A stretch of DNA of 64,000 bases from Nocardia vinacea NBRC 16497 (GCF_000308835.1 NZ_BAGN01000420.1:1-64000), one strand, 5' to 3'; shown: positions 51,255 to 62,700, counted from the stretch's first letter. Numbers and translations: made by a program. Notes: a model not told the origin generated them from the sequence alone.

Positions 51255-51302
51255 GCGAGCCAGTGTGACCAGGGCTCGAACCCCTGCCCCTCCGGACACA
51301 AA
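51255..51302 (-). tRNA. tRNA 3'-end fragment (T arm), possible attachment site
   Basis: On the minus strand 51286-51270 forms a perfect T arm, CAGGG-GTTCGAG-CCCTG, followed by GTCACAC as a 7-base acceptor strand. No matching 5' half (GTGTGAC...) or anticodon arm is found at the right distance, so this is not a complete tRNA. Such fragments often mark att sites of integrated elements. The match could be chance. Confidence 0.4.
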
Positions 51303-51319
51303 GTTGTGGCAAGTGTGCC

Positions 51320-52495
51320 TCAGCGATCTTGTCCAGGCACGGCCTGGACAGTCATCATCTCGGAAGATCGCAGGGCGCGGCTGACCCGCCCGAGCCATCT
51401 GGCTTCGTCGAGCAGTGTGTGAGCGCCGCTGTGTTCGACAGACAAGGTCATCGTCGTGTTGTGGCGAGGCGGTAGGCCTGCCTGCTTCGCCTGGATCGCG
51501 GCCGCGATGACGGCCGCCTCGATCACCGGGCCGCGCTCATGGTCCGGCAAGCCGAGCGCATCGGACCGTTCGACGGCCAGTCGCCGCACCTGTGGATCGG
51601 CATACCCGCGCAACGCCAGCTGCGCGTCCCGAATGTCGATGACCCGGCGATAGAGCCGGAATTCGGCGTCCCGCAAAGGATTCCATTCGCGGCCGACGGG
51701 GAGGGGAACAGCACTCGCCGCGCCGGTGGCGGATGTCAGGTGCCAGCTCAGCCCGCTGAGTTGTCGTTCGGTTCGGTGGCATCGGTAAGCGTGAAGCAGC
51801 GACCCGAGAGCCTCACCGCCCGAGGGCAGTGCCAGGCCCACGATGACGATGAGCAGTCCGGTTACGGTGAGCAGCCCGTCTACGACGACATATATCGGTC
51901 GGGGTGGGTGTCCGAGATCGGCGGCGACGAGCACGTAGCCGAGGAAGGCCAGCCGCGCCATCACGGCAATGCCGCCTATTGCGATAACACGGAATCCGAT
52001 GCGTAGCCACGGCTTGGCGGTGAGCGCGGCGTAGCGGAACCCGAATACGATCGCAGCGACAGCACTGACGCCGACGTAACAGATGAACAGGTACCGATAC
52101 CGGGCATTATTCGCGGACATCGGCGGGAAGGTGGCGAACAGTGCGATGACTGCGCCGACGACGACAACGAATCCGGCGTAGCACAGCGGCGTTCTGTTGC
52201 GTGCGATCTCGGTCCGTGTCGTGAGGTACACAAACCATATTTGGCTCGCGCACACCGCGAGCATCGCGGTGATGTCGCTGAGCAAGATGCCTAGTGTCGG
52301 AATATGGGTATGGCCGTCGATGGCATCGGATTCGAGCCAGATCATCATGGTCGCCAGGATCGCGCCGGTGAAAAGCGCACTCGCGCGGTGCATTCCGTTG
52401 TCCGGATCGCGCATGATGTCGCGAGTCTTGATGGCCAGGACCGCGCCACAGGCGAATGCCGTCAGCAAGATGAGCAGAATCGGGTCGGGGGTCAC
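51320..52495 (-). CDS. Seven-TM-like membrane protein (MAB_1171c-like)
   Basis: The product has 391 residues. The N-terminal ~230 have about seven membrane segments ('ILLILLTAFACGAVLAI', 'LLSDITAMLAVCASQIWFVY', 'YAGFVVVVGAVIALFATFPP', 'VGVSAVAAIVFGFRYAAL' and others). The C-terminal ~150 are soluble: 'WNPLRDAEFRLYRRVIDIRD', 'AQLALRGY', 'GPVIEAAVIAAAIQAKQAGL'. This layout matches the MAB_1171c family that occurs with ImmA/IrrE and XRE genes. GTG 52495 overlaps the protease stop (GTGA). Function unknown; sensor or transporter proposed. Confidence 0.75.
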   Translation of the reverse strand: MTPDPILLILLTAFACGAVLAIKTRDIMRDPDNGMHRASALFTGAILATMMIWLESDAIDGHTHIPTLGILLSDITAMLAVCASQIWFVYLTTRTEIARNRTPLCYAGFVVVVGAVIALFATFPPMSANNARYRYLFICYVGVSAVAAIVFGFRYAALTAKPWLRIGFRVIAIGGIAVMARLAFLGYVLVAADLGHPPRPIYVVVDGLLTVTGLLIVIVGLALPSGGEALGSLLHAYRCHRTERQLSGLSWHLTSATGAASAVPLPVGREWNPLRDAEFRLYRRVIDIRDAQLALRGYADPQVRRLAVERSDALGLPDHERGPVIEAAVIAAAIQAKQAGLPPRHNTTMTLSVEHSGAHTLLDEARWLGRVSRALRSSEMMTVQAVPGQDR

Positions 52496-52995
52496 AGTGA
52501 GTTGTCCAAGCGACGAACTATGTCGGCGATCGCCGGATCGGCGGCGACGGTGACCGGCTGGCTCGACCGGTGCGCGCGCTGAAGGAGCAGCGTCGCCGTC
52601 ATCTCCGCTTCGGTCTCCTGCTCGGTCGATCCGCAGGAACGGGCCAGAACCTGTCCCTGGATCTCATGGGCGATATGCACGAACATGCAGTGCCGTCGGT
52701 CATCGCCGATCGGCTGACCTGTATGACCGAAGAGCAGATGCGCGAATTCGTGGAAGATGATCTGCTGGCGGTGAATCAGACTGGCGGACTCCTCGTAGAT
52801 GACGGAATGCCCGCGTTCGTCGGTGAGCAGCAAGCCGAGTGGACTCGCCGGCGGCAAGGCCATCGGGATCAGTTCGATCCGGCTGCCCACATGACTCGCC
52901 AGACGCTCGCACACTTCGTCGATACCGAAACGAGCCGGTAGCCAGAGCGTGTCGATTCGCCGTTCGCAGCGCTTCCGCAAATCAGTAGTCCGCAT
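52492..52995 (-). CDS. ImmA/IrrE-family metalloprotease
   Basis: The 167-residue protein has the zinc motif HEFAH in 'QIIFHEFAHLLFGH', preceded by 'SVIYEESASLIHRQ', and a Glu-rich C-terminal helix ('STEQETEAEMTATLLL') that supplies the third ligand. ImmA/IrrE proteases cut a partner XRE repressor on stress. Its neighbour, 32 bases upstream, encodes an EspR-like DNA-binding protein, the likely partner. Confidence 0.82.
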   Translation of the reverse strand: MRTTDLRKRCERRIDTLWLPARFGIDEVCERLASHVGSRIELIPMALPPASPLGLLLTDERGHSVIYEESASLIHRQQIIFHEFAHLLFGHTGQPIGDDRRHCMFVHIAHEIQGQVLARSCGSTEQETEAEMTATLLLQRAHRSSQPVTVAADPAIADIVRRLDNSL

Positions 52996-53027
52996 GGCAG
53001 TCCTTGCTCGGCTGAATTCTTCGCGCG

Positions 53028-53456
53028 CTACTGGTCGCCGGGCGGGCCTGCGGGCAGTCGCTCCAATCGGCGGAAACGGTTGATCACGTCGGTGACCGCC
53101 GACAGGCTCTCAGCGGACAGGCCCGCCGCCCGCAGCGCCACATCACGCACGCCCGCGTCCCGCATGGCAGCCAGCAGACCCAACTCGGCGTCGACCTCGC
53201 GACTGGTCTCGTCGTCGAAGAAGTAGGCAGGGGGAACCCCGAAGAATCGAGCCAACGCGCTCAAGTGCCGAAAGGTCGGATTGTCTCGTTGACCGGTACG
53301 CAAGTACCAGACATACGAGCCCGACATCTTCACCCCCTGATCGCGGGCGACCGCGGTGGCGACCTCCTCGTTGCTGAACTCGCGACCGTCAGGCCTGCGC
53401 ACGACGTCGAACAGATGGGTCAATTTCGACGCCAGTGTCGAGGCTGTTTCGTCCAC
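53028..53456 (-). CDS. EspR-like XRE regulator
   Basis: The 142-residue protein closely follows the EspR pattern: 'LASKLTHLFDVVRRPDGREF', 'SNEEVATAVARDQGVKMSGS', 'YVWYLRTGQRDNPTFRHLSA', 'LARFFGVPPAYFFDDET' and a C-terminal helical dimerisation tail. EspR is a mycobacterial regulator of ESX-1 genes. GTG 53456 has AAGG upstream; the frame opens further but lacks homology. It could control both the ImmA module and the toxin locus, which is divergent 262 bases away; the gap shows no gene. Confidence 0.82.
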   Translation of the reverse strand: MDETASTLASKLTHLFDVVRRPDGREFSNEEVATAVARDQGVKMSGSYVWYLRTGQRDNPTFRHLSALARFFGVPPAYFFDDETSREVDAELGLLAAMRDAGVRDVALRAAGLSAESLSAVTDVINRFRRLERLPAGPPGDQ

Positions 53457-53718
53457 CGATCGCCTTTCCGTCAACTGGAATGGTTGCGAACCATTATCGC
53501 TTGACAACCGTTGACAGACAACGCCGGGCGTGATGCAATCAGGTCCATCAACTGATGTGAATGACAGGTGGCTCAATAATCACACATGTTGACATGGACT
53601 GGCACCATGCGCGGGCGGAGGTTCCGGAGGGAGATCATGTGGGTCAACCGTTGTGGGGCGATCCCTGGATGTCTCTGGTCCTGGCCTATTCGTGGTTGCG
53701 AACATGCCGGAGTGCGCG

Positions 53719-55116
53719 ATGACCAGTTCGGTGGGTGAGGATCTCGCGGCGTTGGCCGATCGGATCGCGGATGGGCTGCGCGAGCATGCCCCGCCCGGGT
53801 GGCATCGGTTGGAGGCGTGGTTCGCGATGACCGTGGTCGCCGAATCGGCGCTGCTGATGGTCGACGATGGCAGCCGGTCGATTCGGTACCAGGTGCCGGA
53901 TGCGGTGTGGGAGACGGTGCGTCGGCATCGGCGGCTGTCCGCGGATTCGGAATGTGGGCCGTGGTGGCGGTTGCTGGTGCGCATCGACGCGGACGGTGTC
54001 GAGGTCGTCGCCGATCAAGGTGCGGAGGAACCGTTCCCCGGTGAGCAGTTGTTCGCACCGGATGCCTATCTGGCTGACGTGGAACGCTATCCGCGCGGTC
54101 GATTGCCCGTGTGGTTGGCGGCTTACATCGGGCGCGGTGAACGCCAGTCGAGGCCACCGCAGGCTGCCGTGGACGGGATGCGGGCAGACCGGCGTGCGGG
54201 TGTGCGGGCGGTGGCCGTGGATGGCGAACTGCCGGAGCTGGCGGTGTTGTGGGCTCGGTGGGCGGTGCTGGCTGCGGCCTTCGTGGCGGTCGGATCGAGG
54301 CGGGGTCCGCGGATCGGACCGTCGGTGGGCATCTTCGAAAGTGCGGGACGCGGCGGCTCGACGTTGACTCTGCTACCCGGCGGCCGGGCGGTGCTGTCGG
54401 GCGGCGTGTGGGATGCGCCGGTCTTGGACGCCGCGTACAACGGGAGTGGCGCGATGCCGAAATTGTTTGCGGGAGCACCGGATTGGGTGGCGGACCCGGT
54501 GCTCGATCCGCGTGCGGTAACCGGATTGCTGTCGTTCTGTTACTGGTGGGATGGCGATCGATGGTACCGAGGCGAATCCGCTCCGATACCGGAGTGCGCG
54601 CCGGCGCTGCCCGCGGTGTGGACGGTCTCGACGGTTGCGGGAGTTGTCGGCAGCCTGCTGGGTGACCGGTCGGGTGAAAGCCCGCAAGCCGCCGAACTAT
54701 TGGTGTTGGCGGCGCAGGCGAGCGCGGTGACTCGCGAGGCGATGGTGCAGGCGGTCGGCGACGGCGACGGAGTCGACATCGACGGTGGACTATTCCAATT
54801 GATGCTCGCGGATCTGGTTGCCGATCATGTCGCTGGGATCCGCCAAGCGGATGCGCTCGATCTGGTCCGGGATCACATCCGTCAGCGGAGTTACGACACC
54901 ACCGGATACTCGCTGTCGACGTTGCGGGCCGATCGCATCAGCGTGGGCTGGTTGGTGCGTTCGCCGGTGCCGGACGGTGAAATGGCGTTGGACCGTGCGG
55001 TTTTCTATGTCGCTGACGATGGCGTCGTGGAGCGCTCTACCTCTTCGGTGCCGCTGTCGGTGTTCGTCACCGATTTCGAGCGACGGTTCCGGATACGTAG
55101 CAGCGGCCGAGTCTGA
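53719..55116 (+). CDS. YezG/DUF600-like protein, putative immunity protein
   Basis: The 465-residue protein starts at ATG 53719, with GGAG 6 bases upstream. The first ~130 residues have the YezG/DUF600 immunity pattern: 'LADRIADGLREHAPPGWHRL', 'EAWFAMTVVAESALLMVDDG', 'WWRLLVRIDADGVEVVADQG' and 'LPVWLAAYIG'. The remainder is a second, unassigned region with paired Trp motifs ('LLSFCYWWDGDRWYRGE'). It is 15 bases from the WXG100-protein gene and likely protects the producer from, or assists export of, the adjacent toxin. Confidence 0.6.
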   Translation: MTSSVGEDLAALADRIADGLREHAPPGWHRLEAWFAMTVVAESALLMVDDGSRSIRYQVPDAVWETVRRHRRLSADSECGPWWRLLVRIDADGVEVVADQGAEEPFPGEQLFAPDAYLADVERYPRGRLPVWLAAYIGRGERQSRPPQAAVDGMRADRRAGVRAVAVDGELPELAVLWARWAVLAAAFVAVGSRRGPRIGPSVGIFESAGRGGSTLTLLPGGRAVLSGGVWDAPVLDAAYNGSGAMPKLFAGAPDWVADPVLDPRAVTGLLSFCYWWDGDRWYRGESAPIPECAPALPAVWTVSTVAGVVGSLLGDRSGESPQAAELLVLAAQASAVTREAMVQAVGDGDGVDIDGGLFQLMLADLVADHVAGIRQADALDLVRDHIRQRSYDTTGYSLSTLRADRISVGWLVRSPVPDGEMALDRAVFYVADDGVVERSTSSVPLSVFVTDFERRFRIRSSGRV

Positions 55117-55131
55117 CCGACGGGGTGGGAC

Positions 55132-56700
55132 GTGAACAGTGAAGTTCGATTGGATCCGGACAGTTTGCGAAATCGGGGAGCGCGGCTGGCCGAACTCGGT
55201 GACCGGGTGGGGCAGACCTATGTGGACTTGCGGGATTGCCTGGCACAGTCCGAAGGCAGCTGGGGCGACGACGATATCGGCCTTGCGTTCGCCAAGGACT
55301 TCATACCGCACGCCGATCAGTTGCTGGCCAATGTGCGGGCAACGGAGGAGAGCTTGCACGGCACGGCCGCCGGAATCATCGACGCCGTACGCCAATTCGA
55401 GGCGCAGGACGCCTACTTTGCCAGCCACGTAGGCACCACAGCCGGGGATGTGGACCCGAACATCGGGGAGCCGGCTCCGCAGCGGGCAGACGGCCCCGAC
55501 GGCACGCCTGCGCTCGCCGGCACGCACTCACCGGTGACATACGACCCTGCGTCGGCAGCGGGAGGTCAGGCGTATCCCACCGACCGGGTGCAGCCCACCG
55601 AACGATCCGCGCCCGGTGGCCCGGGATCGCCGGACGCTTCCACGGGGCGGTCCGCGCCGCAGGACGGTCCGCGGCGCCCGGATTCTTCGGATCGAACAGG
55701 CCAGGGGTCGGATCGGGCAGGCCGAGAGGACGGTGGCAAATCCGGCAACCGTGCCGGCGATTCCGGTCGGCCCTCGTCCTCCCCCGTGTTCCCCCCGTCC
55801 TCCCCTGTGTTGCCCCCGACTGCCACGCGGAATGCGGTCCGGTTGTCGGGCACGGCGTCCGGACCGCGGCCGGCGGTCGATGTCGGGCGGCGAGACACCC
55901 CGTGGACCGGGCAACGGCCCCGGACACCCGGCTCGCCTGCGAGTGCCCAGCCGAGTCCCCCGAGCCCTCGGTACGGTTCCCCGCCACGATCGAACAAGAC
56001 CGCCGATGAACCGCAGCGCGGGCGTGATCGGCGCGGTTCCGACGGGCGACCGGTTTCCGATCCCCTGGTCGGGTGGCTGGCGCGGAGGTTGGCCGAGTAC
56101 CACGGTGTGCATGTGGCCGGATTCGATACACCCGGCCTACAGGTGTCGGCGGTGCGGGAATTCGTGGCCGCGGTGGACCGGGTGCTTACCGAATACCCGA
56201 TGATCGTCCTGGATGTCGTCGCGGTGGCAGAACTCGGCGCCGAATCGGGACTCGTGCGGTGGAGTTCCGAACCGCGCGACTCCCGGGGCGCAGCCCATTC
56301 GATCACGCTCGACCAGCGGACCGCGCAGGAGCCGAGGGAAGTTACCGGAACCGCGGGAACCGATGCCGAGCCGGGTATATACGCGGCCACGTTGCGTGAA
56401 TTCGGCCAGGCGCTCGATGGCGCCGGTGGCGGTCTCGGGCGCAGGCAGGCGCAGCGCGTCCTGCTCGCGGAGTACCTACGTCGGGAGCCGGGACGACACC
56501 GCACACTCGCCGAGGTGGTGCGCGGTTACCAGCACTGGCGTGCCGAGTTGACCGGGGATGCCGCGGTCCCAGGCGGATTCGACGTGAGTCGGGCCTTCGG
56601 CGCCGCGTTCGCCGAGGTAGTGCTGCGCGGTGAGGAGGCGGGCGTCCAAGCGAAAACACTGCGTGCGGTGCTGGTCGCCGCGGCCTCTCGGCCGGGGTAG
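55132..56700 (+). CDS. WXG100-domain protein with Pro-rich linker and degenerate metallopeptidase-like domain
   Basis: The product has 522 residues from GTG 55132. Residues 1-~100 are a WXG100-like hairpin ('LRDCLAQSEGSWGDDDIGLA', 'FAKDFIPHADQLLANVRATE'), the type VII secretion signature. About 110-300 is a Pro/Gly/Ser-rich linker. The C-terminal ~200 residues are globular: 'VREFVAAVDRVLTEYPMIVL' and 'YAATLREFGQALDGAGGGLG'. The last segment aligns with the HExxH region of the giant protein downstream ('DAVHEFVHAIDAVEGL') but with R-E-F-G-Q for H-E-F-V-H, so zinc ligands are lost. It is 3 bases from the giant gene. The role may be a secretion partner or pseudo-enzyme chaperone. Confidence 0.7.
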   Translation: MNSEVRLDPDSLRNRGARLAELGDRVGQTYVDLRDCLAQSEGSWGDDDIGLAFAKDFIPHADQLLANVRATEESLHGTAAGIIDAVRQFEAQDAYFASHVGTTAGDVDPNIGEPAPQRADGPDGTPALAGTHSPVTYDPASAAGGQAYPTDRVQPTERSAPGGPGSPDASTGRSAPQDGPRRPDSSDRTGQGSDRAGREDGGKSGNRAGDSGRPSSSPVFPPSSPVLPPTATRNAVRLSGTASGPRPAVDVGRRDTPWTGQRPRTPGSPASAQPSPPSPRYGSPPRSNKTADEPQRGRDRRGSDGRPVSDPLVGWLARRLAEYHGVHVAGFDTPGLQVSAVREFVAAVDRVLTEYPMIVLDVVAVAELGAESGLVRWSSEPRDSRGAAHSITLDQRTAQEPREVTGTAGTDAEPGIYAATLREFGQALDGAGGGLGRRQAQRVLLAEYLRREPGRHRTLAEVVRGYQHWRAELTGDAAVPGGFDVSRAFGAAFAEVVLRGEEAGVQAKTLRAVLVAAASRPG

Positions 56701-56703
56701 GCG

Positions 56704-59700
56704 GTGCCGGTGGACGGTTCGCGGTCACTGAACCCGGTCGTGGAGTTGCGCAACGCGTTCGAGGGTTTGCCTACTGTGGTGCGGCGTCCGATCGAAATGG
56801 TGGTGTTCGGCGGAGAGCTGCCGCGTGCCGACATTTCCGGGATGCGTCGGATAGCCGCGGAGTTCCGGTCGAAGGCAGCCGCGCTGAGCGACCATTCGGA
56901 GGACGCGGAAGATCTACTGGCACAAGAGGATTCGGTGGGCGTGCTCGGCGAACGGCTGCGCGAGACGCTGCGTTCGCACCGCGATGGGGCGGCCAGGCTC
57001 GGTGACGATGCGTTGGCCCTGGCCGATCAGGCGCAGGCGGCCGCCAACGACGCGGAGAAGACGCTGTGTGTGATGTTCGTCTTCGGGATCGAGTTGGCGT
57101 GGCGGATCTTCGGTGTGCTGTCCGGTGCCGCCGCGGCTGGTCCTGCCGGGGAAGCGGCGGCGATGCCGGTGGTGGAGTCGATGCTGGTCGAGGGGCGGGC
57201 CAGTGTCGCGGTGATGCGTGCGGGCCTGGAGCAGGCATTCCGGACGGGTGCGGCGCGGACTGCCGCCCGGCTGTCGGCGCTGGGGGCGCTCCGGTTGCCT
57301 GTCACGTTGGGTAAGGCCGCCGCGCTGCCGGTGGGTGTCGACGCGGGCGTACAGGCGCTGCAAATCGTGTCCGGTGATCGAACCCTCGCCGTGATCGGAC
57401 CGGACGGTAAGAATCCGACAGGCATCGATCTGACATCGATCAAGGTTGCGGCCTTGTCAGGTGCGGGTGGTGCGGCGGGTGGCATGGTCGCGGGCCGGGT
57501 CGCGCCGAAGGTGTTTCCCCGGATCGAGGGCAGCCGGTTGGCGCTCGGGTTGGTGCACGGCACTGCGGGCGCGGTGGCGGGTTTGGGTGCGGCGGCGTTG
57601 GTGACCGGTTGGCCGGAGCATTTCGATCATGTGCTGGCGCCGTTGCTCAACGGCGGTTTCGCCGGGGCCGTACACGCTCACGCCGCCGCTCACCGGGGAT
57701 CGGGTGCGCCGGTGGGGGCGGTGACCGACGGCGGTGGGGCTTTCACCCGGCCCGACCTGCCCGCAACCACCCGCAGCGAGGACATCGCGGCGCCGACACC
57801 GACTCTCCTACCGGTCGAGGTGTCCGCGGAATCGAAGCAGGCGTGGGCGGCTGCGAAGGCGGCGTGGGCGGCGGCTCCGGATACGGTGGCTGCCGGGGGC
57901 GAGCGGGGGAAGGTACCCGCGGCCGGAGCGCACGGGAACAGCGCGCCGGTCAAGTCCGGCGAACCGCGGTCGCCCGCGGTATCGGGCTCGATGCCACACA
58001 ATGACGCGACCGGCCGTGCTCCGGTCGGACTCGACTCCGCGGCCGGGTCGGCGGGGCGTTCGGAGACAGGTGCGCAGGTGGCGGGGCGGGGCGACTCGGC
58101 TACCCGCACGAATACGACAGCGCCACGCCCCGTCGAGGCCGGTGGGGAAACGTCGGCGCCGCCGAAGGTTTCGACGGGCACCCCGACCCGACAGGTCGCC
58201 ACCGGGCCCGAAACACCCGCCGCCGGTGAACACCGATCACCAGGGAATCACGAGCATCACAACTCCGGGGAGCGAAGTGCTGCGGCGGATCAGACCCGCC
58301 ACGAGACCCCGGTTGACGCCCGCCCGGCCACGGGTACCGGCGACGGGCCCGAAACGCCTGCCACCGGTGAACACCGGTTGCCGGATGAGGAGCACGCTCC
58401 AGGGGCGGAGCGGAGCGTCCTGGTGGGTGAAACGGGCGACGAGGCGCCGGTCGGCCCGGCTGCGGATTCGGTCGACAGTGCCGGTTCGCCGACGCCGAGC
58501 GCTCGCGATCAGGCGGTCGAGTTGTTGGCCGAATTCAACGCCGGTTCCGGTGATCGGGTCCCGGAGCAGCTGCGGCTGTGCAACCTGCCGGACGAGGTGT
58601 TGAAGGCCGGGTTGTTCGACACCGACGCGCGGAAGTCGATGATCGCGACCACGGAGATCATTCGGCGCGGCACGATCAGCGACGCAGTGCCAGGAGGGAT
58701 GGTATTGCGGGTCGAGCAGGCGGAGGGGGTGTACGCGCTGGACAAGCGTCCGGTGGAGATGAAGCCGGGCGAGGGCAAGTCGCTGATGTTCATGGCGGCG
58801 GCGATGCAGCGGGCGGTGCGTCACGGTGAGTGCCTTTTGGTGACGACGACCGATGGGCTGGCCCACCGGGAATTCACCAGGTATCGACAGCTGTTGACCG
58901 AATTCGGGATCGACGTGTTCCGGGCCGACCAGCAGAAGGGTTTCGGGCCGATCACCGACGGTCGGCCGGCGGTCGTGGTGGCCACCGGCGAAACCGTCGG
59001 GCATCTGTGCAACGCGGGTCACCGGCCGCCGCGCCAAGCGTTGATCGATGAGATGGACGGCATCATCGACCGGGGTGAGAGGCAGTTTCTCCGGTCGGAA
59101 GGCGTGGAGCAGGCCGCGCCCGAGGCAACGGCACGCGAGGTGCTCGCCGCGCACGATTTCCTCGCCGACGCGCTGCAGAAGGGGGCGTTGTCGCACGAGG
59201 ATTTCGGTCTGACGCGGATCATCGAAGAAGTCGACCGGTACCCAGACGGAACACCTGAGGTCGAGTTCTGGTACGACGGCCGGGCGGAATTGACGCCGGG
59301 GGGACGGGCGAAGGTCGAGGCGCTTCCGGGCGGGAAACAGTGGTTGGAAGGGTTGGGGCTGTCGCGGCTGGAGACCGCCGCTGCCGCCGAGTTCACCTGC
59401 CGCAAGAGCACCCACTACGTGATGGACGCGGGCAAGATCGTCATCATCGATCAGGGCGAACACGGTCTGCAACGCAACCCGAACACCTCGAGCGAATCAC
59501 GGTGGAGTGCCGAGCAGGGCAAGGCGAGCCTGGCTCAGGCCGTCGAGGCCAAGGAGATCCGGGCGGCCGAGGCCATCAGGATGAGCGCCGAGCAGCATCA
59601 GATCGTGGTGCGCGCCGACGCCGACTCGGCCAAGAGCATCAACGCGGTGGAAATCTATCGCACGGGGGGACGCCCGGAGGACCGGTTCTTCGATGAGGTC

Positions 59701-62700
59701 ACCGGTGCCTCGGGCACGCTGGCGGACCTCAACCCCGTGCTGGAAAAGATCTACGGTCTGGAGGAAGCGCACCAGGTCGACCGGTCTCGGGAGCAGCGGT
59801 TGATGGAGGGCGCCCCCGAGGTGGTGGCGAACACCCGCGCCAAGCTGAGCACTATCGCCGAAGGCGCGCACAGAGTGTGGCAGGGGGGCCACGGCAGGTC
59901 CCAGGAAATCTTGTGTCATCGCAACGACCTGGTCGACAGGCAGGTGCAGGCGTTGCTGCGCCAGGGGGTGCCCAGGGAGGCGATCGAGGCAGTCGATGCC
60001 GACCGGATCGCCGGGTGGGGCACGGGGTGGGAATCCGAGTTGCAGAAGATTTTCGATGCCGCTGGTGAGCAGGGCAAGATCCTGGTGATCAACCGGCAGG
60101 GACAGCGTGGTGTCGATATCTCGGTGTCGGAGGCGGTGCAGGCCAAGGGCGGCATGTTCGTGTGGATGACCGAAGTCCCCGAGCAGTCCTACATCCATGA
60201 GCAGGCCAAGAACCGCACCGCCCGCAACGGAGACCGCGGGGCCGCGCAGGCGCTGATATCGCCGCAGGACGCGCTGATCCGCAAGGCCATGCACCTGAAC
60301 GGGGTACGCGCGGCGGCGGTCCGCTACGAACAAGTCGCCGAAGCCCATCGCACCGACCCCACCCCGGAAAATCACAACGACCTGGTCGAGGCCGGCGACA
60401 ATCTCCGCTCGCTGGTGCCCGAACTGCAAGAGCGTGCTCTCCGCCACGCCACCGCCGACTTCATCCGCCACCACGCGTACATCACCGACAGCCCGGCTGC
60501 CGTTCTCGCCGCCGCCGAGACGTTCCGCTACCAGGGCAGCACGGACATCGGGCAGCCGGACCGCTCGCTGGACCAGGCCACGCGTCTGGCCGGGTTGCTG
60601 GGGATCCCGGCCGCAGCCGTCGCCGGGAACGCCGCCGCGCTCGAAGGCGCTGGTGACCCGCTGGGCAGACTGCTGGAACAGACCGGCCTGCCGCCCGCCG
60701 GGGTGGAGGCGTTGCGGCAGCATGTCGAGGCGACCGCACCCGAGACGGTTGCGCAATACGCGGGGCTCACCGACGAGCAGGCGCTGGACCAGCTGGTACC
60801 GCAGCGGGACCAGCTGGCCGGCAAACTCGGCTGGGACACCGAGGCCATCGAAGGCGCCGAAGGCATGCGCGTGGTCGACCCCGCCCTGACCGAAGCCAGA
60901 AACAACCTCGCGAAAGCATTGGGTTACCCCGCCTCCGACATCACCCCCGCCATAGCCCGCGACATCCTGGGCGAAGCGGTCAACCACCACTTGCCCGCCG
61001 ATGGCACCCACCAGCCGGCCACCCGCAACGACGCCGCCCCCGTATCGGTGCACCCCGCATCGGTGAATCCGGTAGCCGAGAACCCGGTGGCCGAGGACGT
61101 TATCGCCGCGGCATCGCACTATCTGGCCACTGCGGCCCTGCTCGGCCTGGTCGCGCAGATCCACCGCCGCAGCCCCAACAGTTGCGTCAACAACGCCGTG
61201 ACCGGCATGCGGGTGTTGACTGCACGCCGTTTCGAGATGCTCTCGAACGAACTGGCCGGTCACGGCCGTGACGTTGTCGAGGCGGTGTTCGGCGCCCCAC
61301 TCGACAATGCCGGATCACTGGACGAGGTGGCCGAATCGCTGAAAGCTCGGCCGGGAGGCATCGCAGTCCTGGTCTACAAATGGAAGGACACCGAGGACAA
61401 GGGCAGCACCGCCGCCGACAACCACATGGTGTTGCTGGTCAACGACAGCAAGCCGGGTGAACGGCCGAAACTGGTCGTGGTCGACCTGGCAGCATCCCGA
61501 GACGGCCGAACCGACACCGACTACGGCCCGAAAGACCTCCAGGACCGACGCGCGCTGCTGAACAAGGCCGTCCCGTTCGACACATGGCGAGACGAACAGC
61601 AAAAGTTCATCGACAGACTGTCCCCGGACCAACGCAGATTCGAGACCATCGATTTCGACGTCGACGGCAACCTCATGTCCAGGTCGCACCGTGACGCACC
61701 CGCCGCCGAACCCCGGTCCCAGGACGTCGAGGTCAGCGCGGAAATGGTGCAGGAAATCAACTCGATACGGCCGGTAAACGGCGACGGCGCACCTGATCTG
61801 CCGTCGAGGAGCGACGCGGACACTCCCGACAAGTCAAGCATTTCCAGGTCGCCCGAACCCGCCCGCATCGGTAGCCGCCCGCACGCCCCCCCGGATCCGG
61901 CCGAGCCCGCACCCGAAACCGGGCAGGAACCAGAGACGCTCTCGGCCACGCCGGTGGCCCTTCAGATGGCCCTCGCCGTGGTTGCCGGCATCCAATGCAG
62001 CCCGGACATCGCACGGGACGCACAGCGTTTCGTGATGAGGTGCTACGAGGAATACCGACAGCACCAAAGGGCCGCCGGGGAATACGTGGGCAGCGCTGAA
62101 GCGCGCCCCGCCATCGACGACGCCGCCGCTCAGGGTGTCGGCGAACTCATCGTCGACATGCATCGCACTGCCGATCGGGCACAGATCAGTCTTCCCGGCA
62201 GTCTCGCCGACCTGTATCGGGCCGAAGCGAACACGGCGAATGCGCGGGGCCTGCAGCAGGCATTCGCCCTGATCGGCCGTGACGAATCGAGTCCGGTTAT
62301 CGCGCAGGACGCGAAACGATTCGTCATGTCGTGCTACGACGAATACCGACAGCGACAAGAAGCGGCCTCTCGAAATGGACGCCGGACCACTCTGGTGAAC
62401 CTGCACGGAATGGCACCCGATGAGGCCGAGCAGGCCGCCGGAGAACACGTCGGCAGCGCCGACGTGCGCGCACATATCGATCGTGCCGCCGCCGACAACA
62501 CCCGCCGGCTCATCCACAACATCCGAGCCGCGCGGACAAAAACAAGCCTCCCCCTCCTCGACATCCTCGCCCACCTGCAGCAGGCTGCAGCGACCACAGC
62601 CAACGCGCGGATACTCGCGAAAAGCATGAGGGCCGACCAAGGCGACACCCGGGCAGGGGACGACGAACAATCCGGCGACCAACCTGCGACAGGCCGGAAC

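Noticed and set aside
59497..61263. 588-codon minus-strand frame inside the giant toxin gene
   Set aside because: It is Gly/Val/Arg-rich low-complexity antisense of a gene with clear SecA-like motifs on the plus strand.
62340..62700. Possible CRISPR or DNA-level tandem repeat in the giant gene
   Set aside because: The repetition is at protein level only, with units too long and diverged for a CRISPR array; no CRISPR-like array was seen in the window.
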